DNA from: Paludibacteraceae bacterium
GTDB lineage: Bacteria; Bacteroidota; Bacteroidia; Bacteroidales; Paludibacteraceae
Direction: 5' to 3'
DNA length: 64,000 nucleotides
NCBI GenBank assembly: GCA_024401475.1
Contig: JAKSKZ010000003.1
Location: 1-64,000, forward strand
How positions within the stretch are numbered: the stretch's first letter is position 1; each line of letters starts with the position of its first letter. Of the stretch, positions 16,783-25,017 are shown piece after piece. Made by a program: the position numbers and the translations under genes. The notes under the pieces were generated by a model. That model was not told the DNA's origin, made no database searches, and worked only from the letters and a program-made list of their open reading frames with translations.

Positions 16783-18375
16783 TTATAAGCTTTTCCAGCA
16801 CGCCACTTTGCGAGTCTTCCCATCAAACACAATGCCGACGGAATGGACCTCCTCGCTTTCGTTTTTGTACTTTTCCGCATAGCCTTTCTGCTTCAACTGT
16901 TCAAGTGCCTCGTTTAGCAGTTCAATCTTCTTCGACTCGGGATCTGCCTCATCTTTATTCAACATCTTCAGTTCAAACACGAGAGCCATCTTTGCCGTTT
17001 GCGCAACAATGTCGACACGTTGGCTAGCCTCCATAATCTCGCACTGGTTTGGAATGCCGAACAAGCAGAATAAAGTGCGAAGATGGTTGCGGAAATAGAC
17101 CTCCGTGATTTCACCAGCGTTCTCGTAAGGAATGCCAGAGAAGAAGTTGCACACCTTCTCCATGAAGGATTCAACGTTTTTATCGTCAAGAGCTTCTGGC
17201 AAAGAGACAAGTAGAGGCATAAGCAAACCGTATGTGTGAGGCTTAGTGGTAAGCACGTTTTTATACCAGCTGTCTCTAATCTCTCGGTTAGGAAAGTCGT
17301 ATCTGATTTTCCACTCTGTCAAAGAGACCCTTTTCCACTCGGCAATCGAAAGATATCCCGACTGGAATGCAACGGATCTAAGGTCAAGCTCATTCAAATC
17401 ATATTTGTCGTCATTCTCGTCAGCCACCCATTCCCTCGTCAAATCCTGAAGTCTGAACGGATTATCCTTCACCATGTTGAGCAAGAAACGAGGTGTGCCC
17501 GTAGCAATCCAATAATTATCAAATCGTTGATTTACGAATAGTTTTCCAACTGACACAGGATTATATACAGATTCACATCTGCTGACGAATCTCATACCAT
17601 TGTAATATTGCTTCATATAAGCAAGAAGCACATCAGGAGTAGTTTCCAACTCTTTGGCTGTCTCCTCTATATGTTCGGCGAAATTTGCACGAAGTTCATC
17701 CTCCGTATATCCCAACATAGTAGCATAATTTTTGTTCCTTGTCAGATCCGTAGGATTGTTAGAGCCAGAAAAAAGCGAGACATGAGCGAATTTAGTGACA
17801 CCAGTAATGAATACAAAACGCTCCTTGTCGTTGGCGGATTTAAGTTGTTGATAAAACTCTGCCATCATTTTCACTACATCTTCCTGATAAGAAGTCTTGA
17901 AAGAGTCAAGAATTGGCTTATCGTACTCGTCGACAAGGACAACAACCTGTTTGCCATATTTTTCATACGACTTTTCTATAAGGTCTTTAAGCATACGTGA
18001 TATGCTTCCGTCAAGAATAGACACTTTTAGCTGACGAGCCGCAGACAACAACTCATCCTTGATTTTCAGTGAAATTTCATCTAATCCTAGATACGACGAC
18101 CCGCTTGCCAGATCCAGATGAATCACAGGATACGTCTCCCACACCTCAGGAGCAAGACGTTCAATCTCAAGACCTTTGAACAGATCTTTCTTGCCCTGAA
18201 AGAAAGCCTTAAAAGTGGAAAGCAACAGACTTTTGCCAAAGCGACGTGGACGAGATAGGAAGAAACTGCCTTCCGACTTGGCAATCTCCCATATATATCT
18301 TGTCTTATCCACATACAAACAATCGTTGTTACGCAGATTCTCAAATGTAAATATATCTGTAGCAATTCTCTTCAT
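16783..18375 (-). CDS. AAA-ATPase/PD-(D/E)XK nuclease family protein, array copy 5
   Basis: 530 residues, first gene of the array in transcription order. N-terminus of the beta type (MKRIATDIFTFENLRNNDCL), shared with copy 3, but residues 95-180 are the common type seen in copy 4 (LLSAARQ, EKYGKQ). The middle is identical to copies 2-4. The last quarter has its own changes: LLVSLPEALDD, SFMEKVCNFFSG, EITEVYF, MLNKDEAD and VFDGKTRKVACWKSL. KIELLNEALEQLKQ and NFFSG recall copy 1. Walker and nuclease residues are intact. Confidence 0.85.
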   Translation of the reverse strand: MKRIATDIFTFENLRNNDCLYVDKTRYIWEIAKSEGSFFLSRPRRFGKSLLLSTFKAFFQGKKDLFKGLEIERLAPEVWETYPVIHLDLASGSSYLGLDEISLKIKDELLSAARQLKVSILDGSISRMLKDLIEKSYEKYGKQVVVLVDEYDKPILDSFKTSYQEDVVKMMAEFYQQLKSANDKERFVFITGVTKFAHVSLFSGSNNPTDLTRNKNYATMLGYTEDELRANFAEHIEETAKELETTPDVLLAYMKQYYNGMRFVSRCESVYNPVSVGKLFVNQRFDNYWIATGTPRFLLNMVKDNPFRLQDLTREWVADENDDKYDLNELDLRSVAFQSGYLSIAEWKRVSLTEWKIRYDFPNREIRDSWYKNVLTTKPHTYGLLMPLLVSLPEALDDKNVESFMEKVCNFFSGIPYENAGEITEVYFRNHLRTLFCLFGIPNQCEIMEASQRVDIVAQTAKMALVFELKMLNKDEADPESKKIELLNEALEQLKQKGYAEKYKNESEEVHSVGIVFDGKTRKVACWKSL

Positions 18376-18401
18376 TTTCTTCTTTCTTTATTCCGACGTC
18401 G

Positions 18402-18409
18402 CAAAGATA
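18402..18409 (-). promoter_or_regulatory. -7 promoter element of array copy 5
   Basis: Minus strand TATCTTTG with the CGACGTCG palindrome at 18394-18401. Confidence 0.6.
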
Positions 18410-18464
18410 CTTAATTAATTCATAATGCATAATTCGCAAATGCCAAGGCAAGCCAATTTTAACG

Positions 18465-18481
18465 GAAGATTTTATAATTCC
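18465..18481. repeat. Array-flanking direct repeat, right copy
   Basis: GAAGATTTTATAATTCC, same orientation and sequence as 7900-7916. Confidence 0.6.
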
Positions 18482-18693
18482 GCCAAATGCCACACTAAAT
18501 CTTACCACATAACATTTGTATTTTGCAGTAAAATAATGACTTTGTTAGTCAATGTATATAAGCAATCCGAAGATCAATAATGTCAGGTTATCACCAATAG
18601 TCAAAACAAAAATCTCGCCTTCGATGTCAACATACGTCCGTCAAACCAATTTGTCCATACAAAAAAAACTCCTCAACTTGTTCCAAAAATGAC

Positions 18694-18701
18694 TATATTT
18701 G
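18694..18701 (+). promoter_or_regulatory. -7 promoter element of the ABC-F gene
   Basis: TATATTTG, 32 nt before the ATG at 18733. Confidence 0.6.
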
Positions 18702-18732
18702 CAATTCATAAAAAAGCAGATTAGATACAAAA

Positions 18733-20673
18733 ATGATTTCTGTTGACAAACTTTCGGTTGAATTTAGTGGTGTAGCACTTTTCAACGACATCTCATTCGT
18801 TGTTAACCAACGTGATAGGATCGCGCTCGTAGGTAAAAACGGAGCGGGGAAATCCACTATGCTCAAAATTTTTGCAGGCATACAACCTCCTACCCGAGGT
18901 TCAATTTCCGTACCCAAAGAGGTAACTATCGGTTACCTTCCTCAGCACATGATCCACAACGACGGGGCAACCGTAATGGAAGAAGCCGAAAAGGCTTTCG
19001 ACCAACTGTTCCGCCTTCAAGAAGAGATCAACAAGATGGGGGAAGAGTTGGCCAACAGAACAGACTACGAATCTGAAAGTTATCACAATCTCATCGACAA
19101 ACTCACCCACGCCAACGAACAGTTGGTCATGATGGGTATCAACAGTTACAAAGGAGAGATCGAGAAGACATTGCTCGGCCTTGGATTCGTACGCGAAGAT
19201 TTCGACCGCCAAACAAGCGAATTCAGCGGTGGTTGGAGAATGCGTATCGAATTGGCAAAAATTCTGCTAAAACGTCCGAATGTACTTCTGCTCGACGAGC
19301 CGACCAACCACCTCGACATTGAGTCCATCCAATGGTTGGAAAACTTCCTTGCCACCAGCGGAAGTGCCGTCATCCTCGTTTCGCACGACCGCGCCTTCAT
19401 CGACGCTGTCACCAACCGAACGATAGAAATTTCATTGGGCAAGATTTACGACTACAAAGTATCTTACTCTCAATATGTGGAACTTCGTAAGGAACGCCGC
19501 GAACAACAACTTCGAGCTTACGAAAACCAACAGAAACAGATTCAAGACACAGAAGACTTCATCGAACGCTTCCGCTACAAAGCGACCAAGGCGGTGCAAG
19601 TCCAATCAAGAATCAAACAACTTGAGAAAATAGATAGAATCGAGGTGGACGAAGAAGACAATTCCAGCCTACACCTCAAATTTCCGCCAGCTCCCCACTC
19701 CGGCTCCATCACCGTTGAGGCTGAACATCTCACCAAGAGATATGGAGACAAGACCGTCCTTGACGATGTGGACATCATCATCGAAAGAGGTCAGAAAGTT
19801 GCTTTCGTGGGAAAAAACGGCGAGGGTAAATCTACTTTCGTGAAATGTATCATGGAGGAGATTGAATACCAAGGAAAGCTCAAACTGGGACACTTGGTCA
19901 AGATTGGGTACTTCGCCCAAAACCAAGCATCTCTTCTCGACGAGAACCGAACGGTATTCCAAACCATCGACGATGTGGCCACTGGCGACATCCGAACAAA
20001 GATCAATGACATCTTGGGTGCTTTCATGTTTGGCGGCGAAGCTTCCGAAAAGAAGGTGAAGGTCCTATCTGGAGGAGAACGTACCCGCTTGGCCATGATT
20101 CGCCTCTTGCTCGAACCAGTCAACTTCCTCGTACTCGATGAGCCAACCAACCACCTCGACATGCGTTCGAAAGATGTCCTCAAAGAGGCCATCAAGGCTT
20201 TCGACGGAACTGTGATCGTCGTATCTCACGATCGCGAATTCCTCGATGGATTGGTAGAAAAAACATACGAATTCACCAATCATAAGATTGTTGAGCACTT
20301 GGGGGGCATCTACGATTTCTTGCAAACCAAGAAAATGGAATCCCTCAAAGAGTTGGATACAAGCATCAACAAAAAAGAGGACTCCGCACCTAAAACAGTT
20401 TCCGACAACAAACTATCCTACGAAGCCCGCAAAGAAGCTGCTAAGAAAATCAAGAAAGCGGAAAGAAATGTCGAAGATGCGGAGAAGGCCATCAATGCCA
20501 TCGAATCGCGCATAAAGGAAATTGAGAAACTGCTCGAAGATCCAGAAAATGCAACCAACACCAACTTGTTTGACGAATACAAGAAGAAGCAACATGAGTT
20601 GGAGCAGAAAATGTATGAGTGGGAACTTCTCTCAGAAGAGTTGGAGAATCTAAAAAACGAAACGGCATTGTAA
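18733..20673 (+). CDS. ABC-F family ATPase (ribosome-associated)
   Basis: 646 residues, two nucleotide-binding domains and no membrane segment. Domain 1: Walker A GKNGAGKST (34-42), signature FSGGWRMR, Walker B VLLLDEPTNHLD. A charged linker (about 240-300, with YENQQKQIQDTEDFIERFRY) is the P-site tRNA interaction motif of ABC-F proteins. Domain 2: GKNGEGKST, LSGGERTR, FLVLDEPTNHLD. The C-terminal 100 residues form a coiled coil (KKIKKAERNVEDAEKAINAI). ABC-F proteins act on stalled or early ribosomes. The C-terminal coil recalls Uup/YdiF types; nothing points specifically to antibiotic resistance. Followed after 67 nt by rlmB. Confidence 0.92.
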   Translation: MISVDKLSVEFSGVALFNDISFVVNQRDRIALVGKNGAGKSTMLKIFAGIQPPTRGSISVPKEVTIGYLPQHMIHNDGATVMEEAEKAFDQLFRLQEEINKMGEELANRTDYESESYHNLIDKLTHANEQLVMMGINSYKGEIEKTLLGLGFVREDFDRQTSEFSGGWRMRIELAKILLKRPNVLLLDEPTNHLDIESIQWLENFLATSGSAVILVSHDRAFIDAVTNRTIEISLGKIYDYKVSYSQYVELRKERREQQLRAYENQQKQIQDTEDFIERFRYKATKAVQVQSRIKQLEKIDRIEVDEEDNSSLHLKFPPAPHSGSITVEAEHLTKRYGDKTVLDDVDIIIERGQKVAFVGKNGEGKSTFVKCIMEEIEYQGKLKLGHLVKIGYFAQNQASLLDENRTVFQTIDDVATGDIRTKINDILGAFMFGGEASEKKVKVLSGGERTRLAMIRLLLEPVNFLVLDEPTNHLDMRSKDVLKEAIKAFDGTVIVVSHDREFLDGLVEKTYEFTNHKIVEHLGGIYDFLQTKKMESLKELDTSINKKEDSAPKTVSDNKLSYEARKEAAKKIKKAERNVEDAEKAINAIESRIKEIEKLLEDPENATNTNLFDEYKKKQHELEQKMYEWELLSEELENLKNETAL

Positions 20674-20740
20674 CCAATGTGGCGCCCTTCCCCAATCACA
20701 TTAATTAATGAAATAAAAAACGATCAATATATTTTATTCT

Positions 20741-21481
20741 ATGAAGGAAAATGAAATGATATTTGGCATTAGAGCCATCATCGAAGCCATTGAGGCAGGC
20801 AAGGAAATCGACAAGATCATCATCAAGAAAGATTTGCAAAGCGACTTGTCTCACGAACTTTTCATGGCTCTACGCAACCACGATTTCATCCAAGTGCAAC
20901 GCGTTCCTATCGAACGTATCAATCGTTACACTAGAAAAAATCACCAAGGTGCCATCGCCTTCATCAGCCAAACAACCTATCAACACATCGACCAACTCAT
21001 CCCTACTCTTTACGAGGAGGGCAAAAGTCCTTTCGTTGTTGTGTTAGACGGAGTTACCGACGTTCGCAACTTCGGAGCCATTGCCCGCACGTGCGAATGT
21101 GCAGGCGTTGACGCACTCATCATTCCTGCCAAAGGAGGAGCAACTGTCAATGCAGACGCCATCAAGACCTCGGCAGGAGCACTCCACACCCTCCCTGTCT
21201 GCAAAGAGACAAATTTGGTGGAGACCATCAAATTCTTGAAGAATAGCGGGCTCCGCGTCATTGCCGCAACTGAGAAAGCGGAGAAGGTCTATTCTCAAAC
21301 CAATTTGAGCGCACCGATTGCTCTCGTCATGGGCGCAGAAGACTCTGGAATCTCGCCCGAAGTATTGAGAATTTGCGATGAAATGGTGAAAATTCCTATC
21401 GTAGGAAAGATCGAGTCACTCAACGTCTCTGTTGCTGCGGGCGTATTCATCTACGAGATACTTAGACAAAACCAAGAATAA
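20741..21481 (+). CDS. rlmB: 23S rRNA (guanosine-2'-O)-methyltransferase RlmB
   Basis: SpoU-family SAM-dependent 2'-O-methyltransferase for G2251 (E. coli numbering) of 23S rRNA. N-terminal RNA-binding part (about 1-80, FGIRAIIEAIEAGKEIDKI), then the trefoil-knot domain with motif 1 DGVTDVRNFGAIARTCECAG, motif 2 VMGAEDSGISPEVLRICD and motif 3 IPIVGKIESLNVSVAAGVFI. 246 residues, normal length. The next gene starts 7 nt after its stop, so a pseudouridine synthase is coupled to it: two rRNA/tRNA modification enzymes with an ABC-F protein form one translation-related cluster. Confidence 0.93.
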   Translation: MKENEMIFGIRAIIEAIEAGKEIDKIIIKKDLQSDLSHELFMALRNHDFIQVQRVPIERINRYTRKNHQGAIAFISQTTYQHIDQLIPTLYEEGKSPFVVVLDGVTDVRNFGAIARTCECAGVDALIIPAKGGATVNADAIKTSAGALHTLPVCKETNLVETIKFLKNSGLRVIAATEKAEKVYSQTNLSAPIALVMGAEDSGISPEVLRICDEMVKIPIVGKIESLNVSVAAGVFIYEILRQNQE

Positions 21482-21488
21482 AAATATT

Positions 21489-22262
21489 ATGGAAGTCCTT
21501 TACGAAGACAACCATGTAATTGTTGTCAACAAATCAAGTTCGGAGATTGTACAGGCTGACAAGTCTGGCGACAAGCCTCTAAGCGAGATGGTAAAAGAAT
21601 ATCTGAAAGAGAAGTATCAGAAACCAGGCAATGTCTTTTTAGGCGTCACACACCGTATTGACAGACCCGTAAGCGGTGCCGTTCTTTTTGCCAAGACAAG
21701 CAAGGCTTTGTCCAGACTGAACGACATGTTCAGATACCATAGCAATCTGAAGAAGCAATACTGGGCCATCGTGAAAAACGTTCCGCCAGAAGAGGAGATG
21801 ACACTCGTCCACTATCTGACGCGCAACGAGCGATTGAACAAGACTTTCGCCAGCAACGAGCGCACGGAAGGCTCCAAAAAGTCCATTCTATCGTTGAAAC
21901 GCATAGCAGACTCCGACAACTATCACTTGTTGGAGATAGATTTAAAGACAGGAAGACACCACCAAATTAGATGCCAACTCTCCACCATCGGATGTCCGAT
22001 CAAGGGAGACATCAAATATGGTTTTCAAAGGACCAACCCCGACGGAGGCATTTCGCTCCATGCACGTTATTTGGAGTTCATCCACCCAGTTTCTAAGAAA
22101 TTGATTGGCATCGAAGCTCCGCTACCCAACGACATCCTTTGGAACGAATTTGCTCGCATCCTAAATGTCAACCCAGAAGGCAGCATCAAGGTGATGGAGC
22201 CCGAAGAATACGAAAAATTGGAACTTGAACGTGCCGAAGAGATGAAAAAATTCGGCATGTAA
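21489..22262 (+). CDS. RluA-family pseudouridine synthase
   Basis: 258 residues from MEVLYEDNHVIVVNK; an upstream in-frame ATG at 21432 overlaps rlmB and is unlikely. The catalytic motif THRIDRPVSGAVLFAKT contains the essential Asp of the HRxD box. Also present are KTGRHHQIRCQLS and the GDIKYG loop typical of RluA/RluC/RluD enzymes. There is no S4 domain at the N-terminus. The target base is not predictable; small RluA-like enzymes modify 23S rRNA or tRNA. Ends at a strong terminator. Confidence 0.88.
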   Translation: MEVLYEDNHVIVVNKSSSEIVQADKSGDKPLSEMVKEYLKEKYQKPGNVFLGVTHRIDRPVSGAVLFAKTSKALSRLNDMFRYHSNLKKQYWAIVKNVPPEEEMTLVHYLTRNERLNKTFASNERTEGSKKSILSLKRIADSDNYHLLEIDLKTGRHHQIRCQLSTIGCPIKGDIKYGFQRTNPDGGISLHARYLEFIHPVSKKLIGIEAPLPNDILWNEFARILNVNPEGSIKVMEPEEYEKLELERAEEMKKFGM

Positions 22263-22278
22263 GTCACCTCTACAATTT

Positions 22279-22311
22279 AAAGAAGCCGCGGAATTTTTCT
22301 GCGGCTTCTTT
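22279..22311. terminator. Bidirectional rho-independent terminator
   Basis: Perfect 11-bp stem AAAGAAGCCGC/GCGGCTTCTTT, 11-nt loop; between the convergent pseudouridine synthase and AAA_14 genes. Confidence 0.85.
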
Positions 22312-22339
22312 CGTACAGCATCATGGCAAACCCAAGGCT

Positions 22340-23677
22340 TTATACCTCTCTAAGTAGGAAAGCCATATACATTGGCAAAATGAGCAAATTGTCTTTTCGC
22401 CCAATATTGTAGTCTCCCAGTTTGAACGCACTTTCCACATGGTACTTTTCTGGATGGTTCAACACTGTCCGAAGAGACTTTGCATTCCCATCAGTCGCCT
22501 TACATTCAACAGGGATACACTTCCCTTTGTAACGCAAAAGGAAGTCAAGTTCCACACCCCCATCTTTATGGTAATAGTATAACTTCCTACCCATCTTGCC
22601 AAAGATATCCGCCAAAAGATTTTCGAAAATAGCCCCCTTATAAGTCAGCAGATTACCCTCCAAAATACTTAGTTGCGTACCTTCTTCAAGCATAGAAACA
22701 AGTAACCCGATATCCGACATATACACTTTGAATTCACTTTGAATACTATTGCCATCGAGCGGCAATTCAGTAATTTCCGTATTGTGGCAACGACGAATAA
22801 TGCCTGCATCTTCTATCCATTGAATACTCCCCAAATAGTCACGACCACGCCCTCCAGAACGCACTAATGAGTAACTAAATTTTTTATATTCACGAGCCAA
22901 CTGTTTAGGTATAGACTCGAAGCACTCCCTAATGCGCGATTTGTCGGCAGGCATCGCATACTTAACCATATCTGCCTTGTATTCGTCCACAATGCGTTGC
23001 TGCACAGAAAGCACTTTCCCTATTTGCTTCGTTTCAAGAAAAGTTCTAACGGCTTCTGGCATTCCGCCAACGACAACATATTGAAGAAGTAACTCTCGGA
23101 AACGGATATGAAGTGCCTCTTCCACTGGCACTTCCTTCTGTAATTGGCTACGCAAATAATCGATGTGGGCATCTTTAATTCCATTCGCCCAAAGCCACTC
23201 CTCATAGTCCATAGGATACATGGTGACAATATGCTCAAATCCGACAGGTATTGATGCAAGTTCCTCTTCTCTCCTTTCTTCTATAGTTTTATAACCATTA
23301 ACACCTAAAAGAGAACTTGTGCACATCACTTCATAACGCCCATCCAGAGCGAAATACTTCAAGGCTCCGCGGGCACGAGGACAGTCCTGGATTTCGTCGA
23401 AAATGAAACAAGTTTGATTTTCCTCTATTTTCCCCTGCGGAAATGCAGCTGTAATTCGTAGAATGACAGAATCAACGTCAACATTAGGAGTAAAGAATGT
23501 CTTGTACTCTGGATGCTCGTGAAAATTAAGATATACGATGTTTTTAAAATGCTCCTTTGCGAATTTTATCACACTGCTGGTCTTCCCACACTGCCGAATC
23601 CCCTTAACAACGATAGGTTTATGGCCCTTTTCATCAAGCCACAATTGAAATTCTGCTTCTATTTTGCGTTTATACAT
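22340..23677 (-). CDS. AAA_14/DUF4143 ATPase with C-terminal nuclease-like fold
   Basis: 445 residues. N-terminal P-loop with GIRQCGKT (26-33) and Walker B FIFDEIQD (D94, E95) of the AAA_14 family, then a DUF4143 region (about 200-440) that includes a PD-(D/E)XK-like core: VELDFLL (D378) and VECK (E391, K393). These proteins are common in Bacteroidales in many copies and no function is established. It has no close sequence match to the 8.2-18.4 kb array proteins but shares the ATPase-plus-nuclease plan. The gene is preceded by four 33-bp iterons and is not in an operon. Confidence 0.87.
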   Translation of the reverse strand: MYKRKIEAEFQLWLDEKGHKPIVVKGIRQCGKTSSVIKFAKEHFKNIVYLNFHEHPEYKTFFTPNVDVDSVILRITAAFPQGKIEENQTCFIFDEIQDCPRARGALKYFALDGRYEVMCTSSLLGVNGYKTIEERREEELASIPVGFEHIVTMYPMDYEEWLWANGIKDAHIDYLRSQLQKEVPVEEALHIRFRELLLQYVVVGGMPEAVRTFLETKQIGKVLSVQQRIVDEYKADMVKYAMPADKSRIRECFESIPKQLAREYKKFSYSLVRSGGRGRDYLGSIQWIEDAGIIRRCHNTEITELPLDGNSIQSEFKVYMSDIGLLVSMLEEGTQLSILEGNLLTYKGAIFENLLADIFGKMGRKLYYYHKDGGVELDFLLRYKGKCIPVECKATDGNAKSLRTVLNHPEKYHVESAFKLGDYNIGRKDNLLILPMYMAFLLREV

Positions 23678-23702
23678 ATCTTACTACTAATCTGATTATC
23701 TG

Positions 23703-23710
23703 CAAATATG
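23703..23710 (-). promoter_or_regulatory. -7 promoter element of the AAA_14 gene
   Basis: Minus strand CATATTTG (7 of 8 to TAnnTTTG), 26 nt before the ATG and directly abutting the first iteron. Confidence 0.5.
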
Positions 23711-23829
23711 CACATTTTCATACCGACTTTCATATTAATTACACACATTTTCATACCGAGTTTTATAATAATATACCACATTTTCATACCGAGTTTTAGA
23801 CATTTACACACATTTTCATACCGAGTTTT
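23711..23829. repeat. Four iterons of 33 bp upstream of the AAA_14 gene
   Basis: CACATTTTCATACCGAGTTT starts at 23711 (one change), 23744, 23777 and 23809. Period 33, 33, 32 nt, about three helical turns. The bases between repeats are AT-rich and not conserved. Confidence 0.85.
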
Positions 23830-23947
23830 CTAAAAAAACATGTGCAACATACGAAATCCAAAGTTTTAGACAGAGAAACCCTCTCTTTTATAATTCTTAT
23901 TTTTCGATTATTTCCGTCATTACACTTACAAATGAAAAAATTATCAC

Positions 23948-23955
23948 TATTTTTG
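23948..23955 (+). promoter_or_regulatory. -7 promoter element of the lipoprotein cluster
   Basis: TATTTTTG, 65 nt before the ATG at 24021. Confidence 0.5.
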
Positions 23956-24020
23956 CTTTTGAATTAGAACCTAATCGTTTCCAATTTATTAATAGGGTAA
24001 TAAACAAAAAATTTACAATT

Positions 24021-25004
24021 ATGAACAAAAAAGTAATGCTATGTGGCATAGTATCTACTATGGCCGCGTTTTCCTTTGTCGCCTGTGAGGACGATGACGA
24101 CAACAACGGAGGAAATCAATCAAACATTAAAGTGGAGGGCAGCCTGGTTGACACCAGCGATCCTGTAACATCAACTTTTATAGAACACGATACTCTGGCC
24201 ACCTACTCTTTCAACATGCAAAAGAAAGAGGGAACACTTCAATTATTGAATGTGTTTTTGGCTTCATGTCCCAACGCAAAATACAGTAGCTCAGTCGATT
24301 TCAAAAACGACTCTATTAAAATCACGCTTTCAGACGACACGCCAAACGATGTCGTATGTGGAGCTTCCCTTTTGCGCGACTTCACCTACAAATTCACAGG
24401 ACTCGATGCTAAGAAATACAACATTAGCGTATTCTCGGAAGAAGGAATCTCTATCAGTTCATTCGACCTCGATCTTTCCAAATTTGACAACGGTGTGATT
24501 TTAGCTGAGAAAAAGGAAGGAGAGTTGAAGGGCAGTTTTCTTTCCCACAGTTCCTGCAAAGGAAGCGGATTCGGACTACGTTCAGGTGAAGTTTCGGATA
24601 TAGATGATATAGATACGGTAGCAACCTACTCTTTCGACTTAGACACAAAAACTGGAATCATCACATACGTCAACTTCAATGCATCTTGCGCTACAAACAT
24701 TTCATCTTCCGTCTCAATTGAAGGTGATGAAATCAGCATCTCGCCATATGAAACACCCTCATACCGAATTACGGAACAAGGCGATACAATCTTCATTATG
24801 GCTGACTGCATGTGCACCTACGATGTAACCAGCCAATTCACTGGAATCGAGGCAAAGGAATACACACTCAAAGTCATAAAATATTTTAAGATATACACTT
24901 TTAAAATAGACTTGAGTAAGAGCACATCTGGTGTATTGACCGAAAAAGAAGTTGATAAAATAACTGAGATAGATAGTACAGATTTAACAACAGCAATTTA
25001 TTAA
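24021..25004 (+). CDS. Two-domain lipoprotein of unknown family, copy A
   Basis: 327 residues. Lipoprotein signal with lipobox ending SFVAC at 22, followed at once by EDDDDNNGG, an acidic stretch of the kind that directs Bacteroidetes lipoproteins to the cell surface. Two repeated domains follow. Domain 1 (about 35-165) has TLATYSFNMQKKEGTLQLLN and FTYKFTGLDAKKYNISVF. Domain 2 (about 170-310) has TVATYSFDLDTKTGIITYVN and CMCTYDVTSQFTGIEAKEY. Both end in a DLSK...G strand. I know no named family. First of three tandem paralogues; the next gene starts 13 nt later. Role unknown; small secreted beta-sandwich binding proteins are one guess. Confidence 0.75.
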   Translation: MNKKVMLCGIVSTMAAFSFVACEDDDDNNGGNQSNIKVEGSLVDTSDPVTSTFIEHDTLATYSFNMQKKEGTLQLLNVFLASCPNAKYSSSVDFKNDSIKITLSDDTPNDVVCGASLLRDFTYKFTGLDAKKYNISVFSEEGISISSFDLDLSKFDNGVILAEKKEGELKGSFLSHSSCKGSGFGLRSGEVSDIDDIDTVATYSFDLDTKTGIITYVNFNASCATNISSSVSIEGDEISISPYETPSYRITEQGDTIFIMADCMCTYDVTSQFTGIEAKEYTLKVIKYFKIYTFKIDLSKSTSGVLTEKEVDKITEIDSTDLTTAIY

Positions 25005-25017
25005 TAGAAAAAACATC

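Larger units (their letters stand above)
18376..18732. other. Divergent intergenic region right of the nuclease array
   Basis: Carries the copy 5 promoter, a CATAATGCATAAT stretch similar to the one upstream of copy 2, the right flanking repeat (18465-18481) and the abc-f promoter (18694-18701). No gene seen. Confidence 0.5.
23678..24020. other. Divergent control region with iterons
   Basis: Four tandem repeats (23711-23829), a near-consensus promoter for the AAA_14 gene at 23703-23710 and a promoter for the lipoprotein cluster at 23948-23955. No gene. Confidence 0.65.

Noticed and set aside
8219..18375. The array as a transposon or transposase family
   Set aside because: No DDE or Tyr/Ser recombinase motifs, no terminal inverted repeats around single units, no target duplications per unit; the nuclease motif is PD-(D/E)XK.
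23711..23829. Iterons as a CRISPR array
   Set aside because: Intervening segments are only 12-13 nt and AT-rich, and there are no cas genes.
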